The position numbers and the translations under genes were made by a program. Below, one piece after another: positions 16,607 to 24,124 of a DNA stretch of 64,000 nucleotides. The notes below the pieces were generated by a model that saw nothing but the letters and a program-made list of their open reading frames with translations, did no database searches and was not told the origin of the DNA. The stretch's first letter is position 1. Every line of letters begins with the position of its first letter. Source of the DNA: Archangium primigenium (GTDB lineage: Bacteria; Myxococcota; Myxococcia; Myxococcales; Myxococcaceae); assembly GCF_016904885.1 (NCBI RefSeq), contig NZ_JADWYI010000001.1, positions 3,596,001 through 3,660,000 of the forward strand, read 5' to 3'.

Positions 16607-17337
16607 TCGCGGGGGGGGTCGGGCGTCGGCGGGGCCGCGGGCTCGGCCGGGGTCGCGGCGGGCTCGGCGGCCGCGGGAGGCGCCGGTGCCACGGGAGCCG
16701 TCGGAGGCACGACGGGGGCCCCGACGGGCTCGGCGGGCGGCTCGGCGGGCGGCTCGGCGGTGGGTCCGGACATGGACTCGGGGACAGGGCCGGTCGGTGG
16801 GGGAGGGGGGGCCGCGTCGGCCCGGTTTCCCTTGAGGAGGGTGAACACGGTGTAGCCGACCAGGGCGAGCGCCCCGACGATCAACAACCCCCAGGCCCAC
16901 TGGCGGGGAATCCGGGCGGAGGCCACGTCGAACGCGCCGTGCAGGGACTTGTTGCGCGTGGTCTGGAAGAACACGTCGAGCTGGTAGGGCCCCTCCTGCT
17001 CGGGGGTGAAGGTGGCCTCCCAGTGACGGCCCTGGCGCTTGACGGTGCGGGTCTCCCCGCCGGAGGTGCCCCCGGGCCGCAGCGTGAGGATGAGGGGCCC
17101 CTCGAAGGGCGCGCCCTCGAAGCTGCCCACGTCCAGGGCGAGCTTGAACGGCTCGCCCTTGCGCGGGGGCGCCGGGCGCAAGGTGCCCACCAGGCGCTCC
17201 TCGGTGTCCGACCAGCGCAGGGTGATGACGTCGTCCTGGGGCGTCATCTGGATGATGTCCGTCCGCCCGCCTGGTCCCGGCTGGGCGCTCACGGCCATGG
17301 CGGTGGCCAGGCCCAGGGCCGCCATGAGAGGGAGCAT
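16600..17337 (-). CDS. Membrane-anchored protein with Ig-like domain and Pro/Ala-rich tail
   Basis: 245 residues: signal sequence (MLPLMAALGLATAMAVSAQ), a beta-rich domain (about 25-145, with PFEGPLILTLRPGG and HWEATFTPEQEGPYQLDVFF, resembling an Ig-like or YtkA-like fold), a transmembrane helix (WAWGLLIVGALALVGYTVFTLL) and a low-complexity tail of Pro, Ala and Glu (last 65 residues). Function unrecognised. ATG 17337 gives the cleanest signal peptide, but GTG 17409 in the same frame is possible. No strong ribosome binding site is seen. Divergent from the Ser/Thr kinase at 17443. Confidence 0.65.
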   Translation of the reverse strand: MLPLMAALGLATAMAVSAQPGPGGRTDIIQMTPQDDVITLRWSDTEERLVGTLRPAPPRKGEPFKLALDVGSFEGAPFEGPLILTLRPGGTSGGETRTVKRQGRHWEATFTPEQEGPYQLDVFFQTTRNKSLHGAFDVASARIPRQWAWGLLIVGALALVGYTVFTLLKGNRADAAPPPPPTGPVPESMSGPTAEPPAEPPAEPVGAPVVPPTAPVAPAPPAAAEPAATPAEPAAPPTPDPPRDP

Positions 17338-17442
17338 GCGTTTTCGCGCCGGTCGTCTTTGCCTCGACCCGGTGGGTCGCCTAAGATGTGCCGCCCTGAC
17401 CTCTTTCACTTCGCGCTTGCTCCCCCCGGCGAGCTACCCGGG

Positions 17443-19788
17443 ATGACTCCACAAATCTTAGGCAAATATCAGCTCATCAAGAAGCTTGCCACGGGTGGCA
17501 TGGCCGAGGTGTGGCTCGCGCGCCAGCGGGGCATCGAGGGCTTCGCCAAGAACGTGGTGGTCAAGCGCATCCTCCCGCACCTGGCGGAGGATCGCGAATT
17601 CGTGGAGATGTTCCGCAACGAAGCGCTCATCGCCGCCAAGTTCAACCACCCGAGCATCGCGCAGGTGTACGAGTTCGGCGAGGCCAACGGCACCTACTAC
17701 ATCGCCATGGAGTACATCCACGGCGAGGACCTGGGCCGGGTCTTGCGCAAGGCGTTCAACGCGGGCGGGTGGATCGCCCAGCCGCTGGCCATCCGCATCG
17801 TGGCCGCGGCGTGCGAGGGCCTCTACTACGCGCACACGCGCACGGATGACTCGGGCCGGCCCCTCAAGGTCGTGCACCGCGACATCTCGCCGCAGAACAT
17901 CCTGGTGAGCTTCGACGGCTCGGTGAAGCTGGTGGACTTCGGCATCGCCAAGGCGGCGGACCAGGCGTCCATGACGAAGTCGGGCGCCATCAAGGGCAAG
18001 TTCGCCTACATGGCGCCGGAGCAGGCCGCGGGCAAGGCGTTGGATCACCGCGCGGACATCTTCGCCATCGGTCTGGTGCTCTACGAGATGCTCACCAGCG
18101 AGCGGCCCCTCAAGCGCGACATGGAGCTGGCCACGCTCCAGGCGGCGCTCGAGTGCAACATCCCGCCGCCCTCGCAGGTGGCGGACGTGCCCCGGGAACT
18201 GGACGCGGTGGTGATGCGCGCCCTGGCCAAGGCGGCCGATGATCGCTACCGCGACGCGCGCCAGCTGCAGACGGCGCTCGAGGAGTTCCTCGTCAGCCAG
18301 CGCTGGGTGGCCGGCTCGGTGCAGATCTCCGAGCTGATGGAGGCGCTGTTCGCCGACCGGCTGGACGAGGAGCGGCGCAGCGGCAACCCCGAGCCGCGCA
18401 GCGAGGGCGAGTCGGTGACGGCGGCCCCCGCGGCGCCGGAGTTCCCCTCGGGCGAGGAGCGGCCGTCCTCGCGCAACACCGGCCGCGAGCAGCGCGCGTC
18501 GGCGTCCCCGTCCGGCAAGGACATGGCGTGGGAGGCACCGCCGGGCGAGATGCAGCACACCAACGTGCGCCGCACCTCGGCGCGTCCGGCGCTCAAGCGC
18601 ACCGAGTCGCGCACCCTGCCGATGACGGACCTGGAGGACGAGGAGTGGCAGGCGCCCCAGTCCACCGAGGTGGGCCTCGAGCCGCGCCGCCGCCCGGCGC
18701 AGGAGCCCCCGCCTCCGCGCCGCTCCCTGACGGGTGCGCAGGCGCGTCAGCCCAGCCGCGTGGACGTCAACCGCAGCGCCTCCCCCGAGTCCACGGGCAT
18801 GCGCCGCGCGGGCTCGGCCGACGCCATGCCCCGCCGCACGGGCGTCCGACCCAGTGAGGCCGAGTCGGAGGAGCCGCCGCGCGCCTCGCGCTCGTCCATG
18901 GCCCTGCGGCCGCGTCCCGAGGAGGACGAGGACGATCCCGAGCGCACCATGCTGCCGCCGCCCGAGCCCGAGCCGGTGCGTCGGCGCACGGGCATGGCCC
19001 CGGCGGCGTCCGTGTCGGACTCCGGCGTGCGTCGGCGCACGGGCGTGGTGTCCCGCCCGGAGACGGCCGACGCGCCGCCGCCCGTGCGGCGCCGCACGTC
19101 CGCCCAGCCCCGGGTGTCACGGCCCGAGGAGGAGGACAGCTCGCCGAGAGGCAAGGCCGCCGCGTCGGGCCGCCGCTCGCGCCGCGCGCTGCCGCTCAAG
19201 ACGGTGTTCGGCCTGGTGGGTGTCGCGCTCGTGCTGGGCGGCGGGCTGCTCTTCCGCAAGCAGTTGATGGACATGCTCAGCAGCACCGCCATGGACGGGC
19301 AGGGCATCTTCATCACCCTGGAGACCAACCCGCCCGTGGAGGTGTCCGTGAAGCACAGCGCGCGCTGTCGCTCCGAGGCGCCCCTCACGGCCCTGGGCAA
19401 GACGCCGCTGCGCAATATGTCCGGCGCGCACCTGCAGGACACGCTCGTGCTGGAGAACAAGCAGCTCGGCATCCACAAGGAGATCGAGGTGCCCTTCGGC
19501 GAGCCCAACGAGCACAAGATCCTGCCGCCGGAGGAGTTCAAGACGGGTCAGGTGCGCCTGAAGCTCGTGCCGCGCAGCGTCTCCGGCGTGGAGATCTTCC
19601 GGGATGGCCAGAAGCTCGGCCTCTACCAGCCGGGCCTGTCGTTCCAGCTCATGGAGGGCAGCCACCACCTGGTGCTGCGCAGCCCCATGCTCAAGGAGGA
19701 GGTCCTCGTGGACGTGGACGTGAAGGCGCACGGCATCGAGGACAAGGAAGTCAACGTCTCCAAGCTCATCCAGGGCGGCGCTCAGTAG
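17443..19788 (+). CDS. Transmembrane Ser/Thr protein kinase (Pkn type) with PEGA-like C-terminal domain
   Basis: 781 residues. The N-terminal kinase domain (about 5-275) has KLATGGMAEVW (Gly loop), VVVKRIL (catalytic Lys), VVHRDISPQNIL (catalytic loop), VDFGIAKA (DFG) and MAPEQAAG (APE-like), so it should be active. A long disordered Arg/Pro/Glu-rich linker (about 310-575) follows. Then comes a single membrane helix (TVFGLVGVALVLGGGLLF) and an extracellular beta domain of about 160 residues with PEGA-like strands (GQVRLKLVPRSVSGVEIFRDG). The ATG at 17443 is preferred although the frame is open far upstream. Convergent with the rhodanese gene: the two 3' ends overlap by 7 bp. Confidence 0.93.
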   Translation: MTPQILGKYQLIKKLATGGMAEVWLARQRGIEGFAKNVVVKRILPHLAEDREFVEMFRNEALIAAKFNHPSIAQVYEFGEANGTYYIAMEYIHGEDLGRVLRKAFNAGGWIAQPLAIRIVAAACEGLYYAHTRTDDSGRPLKVVHRDISPQNILVSFDGSVKLVDFGIAKAADQASMTKSGAIKGKFAYMAPEQAAGKALDHRADIFAIGLVLYEMLTSERPLKRDMELATLQAALECNIPPPSQVADVPRELDAVVMRALAKAADDRYRDARQLQTALEEFLVSQRWVAGSVQISELMEALFADRLDEERRSGNPEPRSEGESVTAAPAAPEFPSGEERPSSRNTGREQRASASPSGKDMAWEAPPGEMQHTNVRRTSARPALKRTESRTLPMTDLEDEEWQAPQSTEVGLEPRRRPAQEPPPPRRSLTGAQARQPSRVDVNRSASPESTGMRRAGSADAMPRRTGVRPSEAESEEPPRASRSSMALRPRPEEDEDDPERTMLPPPEPEPVRRRTGMAPAASVSDSGVRRRTGVVSRPETADAPPPVRRRTSAQPRVSRPEEEDSSPRGKAAASGRRSRRALPLKTVFGLVGVALVLGGGLLFRKQLMDMLSSTAMDGQGIFITLETNPPVEVSVKHSARCRSEAPLTALGKTPLRNMSGAHLQDTLVLENKQLGIHKEIEVPFGEPNEHKILPPEEFKTGQVRLKLVPRSVSGVEIFRDGQKLGLYQPGLSFQLMEGSHHLVLRSPMLKEEVLVDVDVKAHGIEDKEVNVSKLIQGGAQ

Positions 19789-20114
19789 CGGGGCAGCCTC
19801 GGGTCCACCACGCGCGAGTAGAGGTCGATGCCGCCGCGCAGGGACATGGCGTCCAGGCCCCGCGCGCGCAGGTAGGCGGTGCCATCCAGGCTGCGCACGC
19901 CGTGGTGGCAGTACACGACGATGGGCCGGTGGCGGAAGGCCTCCAGCTCGTCGGCGCGCTCGTCCAGCTCCGGCAGGGGGATGAGCACCGAGTCCGGCAG
20001 CGCCACGAACGCGTTCTCCTCGGGAAAGCGCACGTCGAGCAGCACCGGCCGCGACTCCGGGGGGCTGGAGAGCTGGGCGGCGAGGGTAGGGGGATCGATC
20101 TCGGGAATGGGCAT
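19782..20114 (-). CDS. Single-domain rhodanese
   Basis: 110-residue sulfurtransferase domain. Active-site loop VVYCHHGVRS carries the catalytic Cys; the N-terminal VLLDVRFPEENAF is the CH2A-like rhodanese motif and MSLRGGIDLYS the C-terminal strand. Starts at ATG 20114, 11 bp after the stop of the rhodanese-MoeB fusion, so the two are likely co-transcribed. Probably passes persulfide sulfur within the same pathway. Its stop overlaps the convergent kinase gene end. Confidence 0.88.
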   Translation of the reverse strand: MPIPEIDPPTLAAQLSSPPESRPVLLDVRFPEENAFVALPDSVLIPLPELDERADELEAFRHRPIVVYCHHGVRSLDGTAYLRARGLDAMSLRGGIDLYSRVVDPRLPRY

Positions 20115-20125
20115 GGCGGTTCCTG

Positions 20126-21286
20126 TCAGGCGGACGCGGCGCAGAAGCGCTCGTAGTCGATGAGCTCCACCGTGGCGCCGGGCGCGCAGACGGGGCAACG
20201 GGGGTCGCGCCGCAGCTTCAGCTCCTGGAAGCGGGTGCCGAGGGCGTCGAAGGTGAGCAGCCGGCCCACGAGCGGCTCGCCCACGCCGAGCAGCCGCTTG
20301 AGCGCCTCGTTGGCCTGCATCAGTCCGATGATGCCGGGCAGCACGCCCAGCACACCCGCCTCGGCGCAGGAGGGCGCGAGCTCGGGGGGCGGCGGCGTGG
20401 GGTAGAGGCAGCGGTAGCAGGGCCCTTGACCGGGGACGAACGTGGTCACCTGGCCCTCGAAGCGGAAGATGGAGCCGTGCACGTTGGGCAGCCCGAGCAG
20501 GACGCACGCGTCGTTGAGCAGGTAGCGCGTGGGGAAGTTGTCGCCGCCGTCGATCACCACGTCGTAGCCCCGGAGGATGTCCAGGGCGTTGGCGGAGGTG
20601 AGCCGCTCGCGCACGGGCACCACCTTCACGTCGGGGTTGAGGGCCTCGAGCGTCAGCCGGGCGCTCTCCACCTTGGGCTGGCCCGCGCGCGCGTGGGTGT
20701 GGAGCACCTGGCGCTGCAGGTTGCTCACGTCCACCACGTCCGCGTCCACCAGCCCCAGCGTGCCCACGCCCGCCGCGGCGAGGTAGAGCGCCGCGGGCGA
20801 GCCCAGGCCGCCCGCGCCCAACAGCAGCACCCGGGCGTCGAGCAGCTTCGCCTGTCCCTCTTCCCCCACCTCGGGCAGGGTGAGGTGGCGGCGGTAGCGC
20901 TCCTTCTGGGCGGCGCTCAGCACGCGGGGCTTCTCCACGGGCAGGTGCGCGTCGCTCCAGCGGCTGAAGCCCCCGGCGAGCGAGGCCACGCGCGTGTAGC
21001 CCATGTGCCCGAGCGTGGCGGCGGCCAGCGCCGAGCGCGTGCCCCCCGCGCAGTAGAGGATGATCTCCTCGTCCCGGGCGGCCTTGTCCTCGATCCGCAG
21101 CTCCAGGAAGCCCCGGGGGATGTGCAGGGCGCCCGGCAGCCGTCCGCCCGCGTACTCGTCCGCCTCGCGCACGTCGATGAGCTTCACCGGGGCACGCGCC
21201 TCGAGCAGGCGCCGGACCTCCTCCTGGGACACTTCGCGGATCGCCTTCTGGGTGGCGGACAACAATTCACGGAAGGTGGCGGCCAT
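20126..21286 (-). CDS. Rhodanese-MoeB/ThiF fusion: sulfur-carrier adenylyltransferase and sulfurtransferase
   Basis: 386 residues. An N-terminal rhodanese domain (about 10-115, active loop LYCAGGTRSA) is followed by an E1-like ThiF/MoeB domain (about 130-375). That domain shows GAGGLGSP nucleotide loop, VDADVVDVSNLQRQ, DGGDNFPTRYLLND, zinc cysteines in CYRCLYP and CPVC, and Cys in APSCAEAGVLG. The enzyme should adenylate and thiolate the C-terminus of a ThiS/MoaD-type carrier for thiamin, molybdopterin or cysteine synthesis. The usual fusion order (MoeZ/Uba4) is ThiF first and rhodanese last; here it is reversed. Start ATG 21286 is supported by the domain start. Confidence 0.9.
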   Translation of the reverse strand: MAATFRELLSATQKAIREVSQEEVRRLLEARAPVKLIDVREADEYAGGRLPGALHIPRGFLELRIEDKAARDEEIILYCAGGTRSALAAATLGHMGYTRVASLAGGFSRWSDAHLPVEKPRVLSAAQKERYRRHLTLPEVGEEGQAKLLDARVLLLGAGGLGSPAALYLAAAGVGTLGLVDADVVDVSNLQRQVLHTHARAGQPKVESARLTLEALNPDVKVVPVRERLTSANALDILRGYDVVIDGGDNFPTRYLLNDACVLLGLPNVHGSIFRFEGQVTTFVPGQGPCYRCLYPTPPPPELAPSCAEAGVLGVLPGIIGLMQANEALKRLLGVGEPLVGRLLTFDALGTRFQELKLRRDPRCPVCAPGATVELIDYERFCAASA

Positions 21287-21406
21287 GGGGCGCACGTATA
21301 ACCCGCGAGCCCCGGGTTTTCGCTTCCGGATGGCGCTTGGGGCCCCAGGTGGGATGGAAATCCCGGCGAGCGGCGTTATAAGGCGCTGGTAAGGAGACCG
21401 ACCCAC

Positions 21407-21793
21407 ATGGACACCCCCACGACGAACGCCGCCCCGACTCCCTCCGCCGCTCCGGCCACGCCCGCCCCGGCGGTGCTGCTCACCGCGGCCGCCCTGGCCC
21501 AGGTGAAGAAGGTCATCCAGGACCAGGGGTTCCAGGGCTACCTGTTCTCCATCCGCGTGGTGCCGGCGGGCTGCAGCGGCCTGGGCTACGACCTGAACAT
21601 GGTGCGCGAGGCCAAGCCCCAGGACATCCTCTGGGAGCAGGACGGCGTGAAGCTCACCACGGACGCGCTGAGCAGCCAGTACCTGTCGGGCACGGAGATC
21701 GACTTCGTGACCTCCGTCACCGGCGCGGGGTTCAAGTTCAACAACCCCAACGCCAAGTCCTCCTGCGGCTGCGGCACGTCCTTCACGACCTGA
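21407..21793 (+). CDS. HesB/IscA-type iron-sulfur cluster assembly protein
   Basis: 128 residues. A 23-residue Pro/Ala/Thr-rich N-terminal extension precedes an A-type carrier domain. The three conserved cysteines are in AGCSGLGY and SSCGCGTSF. Accepts and hands on Fe-S clusters. Clear AAGGAG box 10 bp before ATG 21407. Divergent from the rhodanese-MoeB gene across 120 bp, so this is a local sulfur-mobilisation group. Confidence 0.93.
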   Translation: MDTPTTNAAPTPSAAPATPAPAVLLTAAALAQVKKVIQDQGFQGYLFSIRVVPAGCSGLGYDLNMVREAKPQDILWEQDGVKLTTDALSSQYLSGTEIDFVTSVTGAGFKFNNPNAKSSCGCGTSFTT

Positions 21794-21823
21794 GCCCGGT
21801 CTCGCCCGGGGCGGTGTGGGGCG

Positions 21824-22342
21824 CTACCCCGCCGCGCCGGGCTTGATGACCTTCTGCCAGGCGAAGCTCGTGGGCTTGCGCGCCAGACGCTCCTGGCGCC
21901 GCTGCTCGGCCTCGCGGAACGCGGCGCGCTCCTCCTCGGTGTCGAGCTTGAGGGGCGGCACGGGCACGCGCTGGCCCTCGGCCGTGAGCGCCACGAAGGT
22001 GAGCAGCGCGCTCGTGGTCAGGTTCTTCTCGCCCGTGAGCGGGTTCTCCGCCACCGCCGTGACGCCCACCTCCATGGAGGTGCGGAACGCGGCGATGACG
22101 CGCGAGTGCAAGGTCAACGTCCAGCCCACCTTGATGGGGGCGTGGAAGTGCAGATCGTCCATGGACGCGGTGACCACCACCTGACGGCAGTGCCGCTGGG
22201 CGGCCACGGCGCCGCAGATGTCGATCCACTCCATCACCTTGCCGCCGAACGCGGTGTTCACCGAGTTGGCGTCCGAGGGGAGGACCATCTGCGTCATCAC
22301 GACTTCGGACTCGCGGGGGCTCTTGGGCACAAGCTCGGGCAT
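21824..22342 (-). CDS. Hotdog-fold acyl-CoA thioesterase
   Basis: 172 residues of the YciA/BACH-type hotdog family. Typical features are MTQMVLPSDANSVNTAFGG, the central helix GGKVMEWIDICGAVAA, and LHFHAPIKVGWTLTLHSRV. Hydrolyses acyl-CoA thioesters in the cytosol; chain length cannot be read from sequence. ATG 22342 fits the family N-terminus. Downstream of, and 29 bp from, the deoxynucleoside kinase gene. Confidence 0.88.
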   Translation of the reverse strand: MPELVPKSPRESEVVMTQMVLPSDANSVNTAFGGKVMEWIDICGAVAAQRHCRQVVVTASMDDLHFHAPIKVGWTLTLHSRVIAAFRTSMEVGVTAVAENPLTGEKNLTTSALLTFVALTAEGQRVPVPPLKLDTEEERAAFREAEQRRQERLARKPTSFAWQKVIKPGAAG

Positions 22343-22371
22343 GGCGGGGTTCCTATCGCGCGGGCGCGCGT

Positions 22372-23154
22372 TCAGGCGAGGAAGGTGGAGACGCGGTCGA
22401 GGAACTCCTCGCGGCCCCGGCCGGAGCGGATGTCCTGGGTGGAGACATCCAGCACCAGGCAGTCCACGCCGTACTTGTTCTGCAGCACCTGGGGGAAGCT
22501 GGCGTAGTAGCCATTGAGGCCCCGGAGAAAGCCCTTCTGCATGCCCTTCTCCTCCTCGCGGCCGCGCTCGAGGATGCGCCCGAGCAGCACGTCCACCTGG
22601 GACACGTCGAAGCAGATGACCTTGTCCGGCTGCACGATGCCGCGCGTGAGGCGCTGGAAGTACTCGAAGTACAGGTCCAGCTCCGCGTTGGTCAGGTGCC
22701 CCAGGCCATGCAGGTACTTGGCGAAGATCTCCGGATCCTCGTAGAGCGTGCGGTCCTGCACGCAGCTCTTCTTCACCGAGTGGATGAGTTCGTGGTGCTC
22801 CACGCGCCGGATGAGGAACTCCAGCTGGAGGGTGAAGGACCACCGCCCCATGTTGGCGTAGTAGTCCTTGAGGAAGCGGTTGTCGATGACGGGCTCGTCG
22901 AACAGCTCGAAGCCGAAGGCCTGGCTGATGAGCTTGGCGGCGGTCGTCTTGCCCGCGCCGATGTTGCCGGCCAGGGCCACGAAGCGCCGCGCGCGGGGCA
23001 CCCGCACCCGCTTCACCGTGTTGCGCGACGCGGCCGGGGCGGGCGGAGGCGGCTCGGCGGGGGGCACGAGCACCTCCAGGGGCGCGGAAGGAGGCGAGGA
23101 CTCGGACGTCTTCGGAGCGCGCTTGCGGGCGGGAGGGCGGGGCATACGGGCCAT
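22372..23154 (-). CDS. Deoxynucleoside kinase
   Basis: 260 residues. A Pro/Ala-rich N-terminal tail of about 55 residues precedes a dNK/dGK/dAK fold. P-loop GNIGAGKTT, FDEPVIDNRFLKDYYAN (substrate Glu region), QLEFLIRR, the QDRTLYED (DRS/ERS-like) motif and a LID-like Arg stretch GRILERGREEE are present. Phosphorylates deoxynucleosides in the salvage pathway. Start ATG 23154 lies 4 bp after the glycerophosphodiesterase stop, so probably co-transcribed with it and the thioesterase. Confidence 0.9.
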   Translation of the reverse strand: MARMPRPPARKRAPKTSESSPPSAPLEVLVPPAEPPPPAPAASRNTVKRVRVPRARRFVALAGNIGAGKTTAAKLISQAFGFELFDEPVIDNRFLKDYYANMGRWSFTLQLEFLIRRVEHHELIHSVKKSCVQDRTLYEDPEIFAKYLHGLGHLTNAELDLYFEYFQRLTRGIVQPDKVICFDVSQVDVLLGRILERGREEEKGMQKGFLRGLNGYYASFPQVLQNKYGVDCLVLDVSTQDIRSGRGREEFLDRVSTFLA

Positions 23155-23158
23155 GGGC

Positions 23159-23980
23159 TTAACGCGGGTTGTGGGACGCGTCCAAGACCTGGCGCAGGAG
23201 ATCCGGCCGATCCGTCATGATGCCCCCCACGCCCTCGGCCACCAACTGGCGCATCTCCTCGGGCTCGTCCACCGTCCAGACGTTGATCCACTTGCCCCGG
23301 GCCCGCGTCTCGCGCAGCAGCGCCTCGTCCACCAGGCGCACGTCTCCGAAGTACAGCGGCATGTCCAGCACGCTGTAGCGCGCGTCCTCCGGGGGCGCCT
23401 CGCCGGCGCGCACCGAGAGCACGAAGGCGGTGAGCGCGTCGCGGGGATAGAAGTGGCAGGCGTCCGGCATCACCCGCACGAGCCGCTCGGCCACCGCGTC
23501 CTGCTCGCTGCCCACGCACACGCGCTCGAGCGCCCGCTCCTCGCGCAGCACCTGGAGGAAGGCGTCCTCGATGCCCGGCGTGTCCGGCTTCACCTCGATG
23601 TTGAGCCGCAGGTCCGGAAAGGCCCGCAGCACCTCACGCAGGGAGGGCATCCGCGCGCCCTGGCCCCGGAAGGGGTGGCTCTGGCCGCCGTCCCGGGTGA
23701 AGCCATGGCCCGCGTCCAGCCGCTGCAACTCCGCCAGGGTGAGCGCCGCGAGCGGGCCCGCCCCGTCCGTGCACCGCTCCAGCGTGGCGTCGTGCGCCAC
23801 CACCACCTCGCCATCGCGGCTCAGGTGCACGTCCGTCTCCAACATCTGCGTGCCGTGGCGCTCCACCGCCGCCCGGAAGGCGACCAGGGTGTTCTCCGGC
23901 GCGAGCAAGGAGCCCCCCCGGTGGGAGATGTGCAGGGTGGGTGTCAGGCCCCGGAAGTAGGCGTGAGGGGTGGGTGGCAT
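23159..23980 (-). CDS. Glycerophosphodiester phosphodiesterase
   Basis: 273 residues with the GDPD signature HRGGSLLAPENTLVAF, ETDVHLSRDGEVVVAHD, LNIEVKP, and the terminal WTVDEPEEMRQLVAEGVGGIMTDRPD. Hydrolyses glycerophosphodiesters to glycerol-3-phosphate and an alcohol. No signal peptide is evident, so cytosolic. The start at ATG 23980 is not supported by a ribosome binding site; in-frame ATGs about 30-45 bp further upstream are alternatives. Confidence 0.92.
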   Translation of the reverse strand: MPPTPHAYFRGLTPTLHISHRGGSLLAPENTLVAFRAAVERHGTQMLETDVHLSRDGEVVVAHDATLERCTDGAGPLAALTLAELQRLDAGHGFTRDGGQSHPFRGQGARMPSLREVLRAFPDLRLNIEVKPDTPGIEDAFLQVLREERALERVCVGSEQDAVAERLVRVMPDACHFYPRDALTAFVLSVRAGEAPPEDARYSVLDMPLYFGDVRLVDEALLRETRARGKWINVWTVDEPEEMRQLVAEGVGGIMTDRPDLLRQVLDASHNPR

Positions 23981-24124
23981 GGGCGGGATGTTAGATCCAT
24001 CCCGCATGGCCGTGTGCGTCATCGCGAAGGGGGCCCCTGCGTGCTCCGCTGTCCGGTGGCGGGGCACGGCGGACGGGGGAAGTAGCCGGATGGGTGTCGG
24101 GTCTGGTAAGCCCGGGGGAGGTGC

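Noticed and set aside
16270-17442. N-terminal extension of the first Ser/Thr kinase in the same open frame
   Set aside because: The added part is Arg/Gly/Pro-rich, antisense to two genes, and unlike any kinase N-terminus. Kinase homology begins a few residues after ATG 17443.
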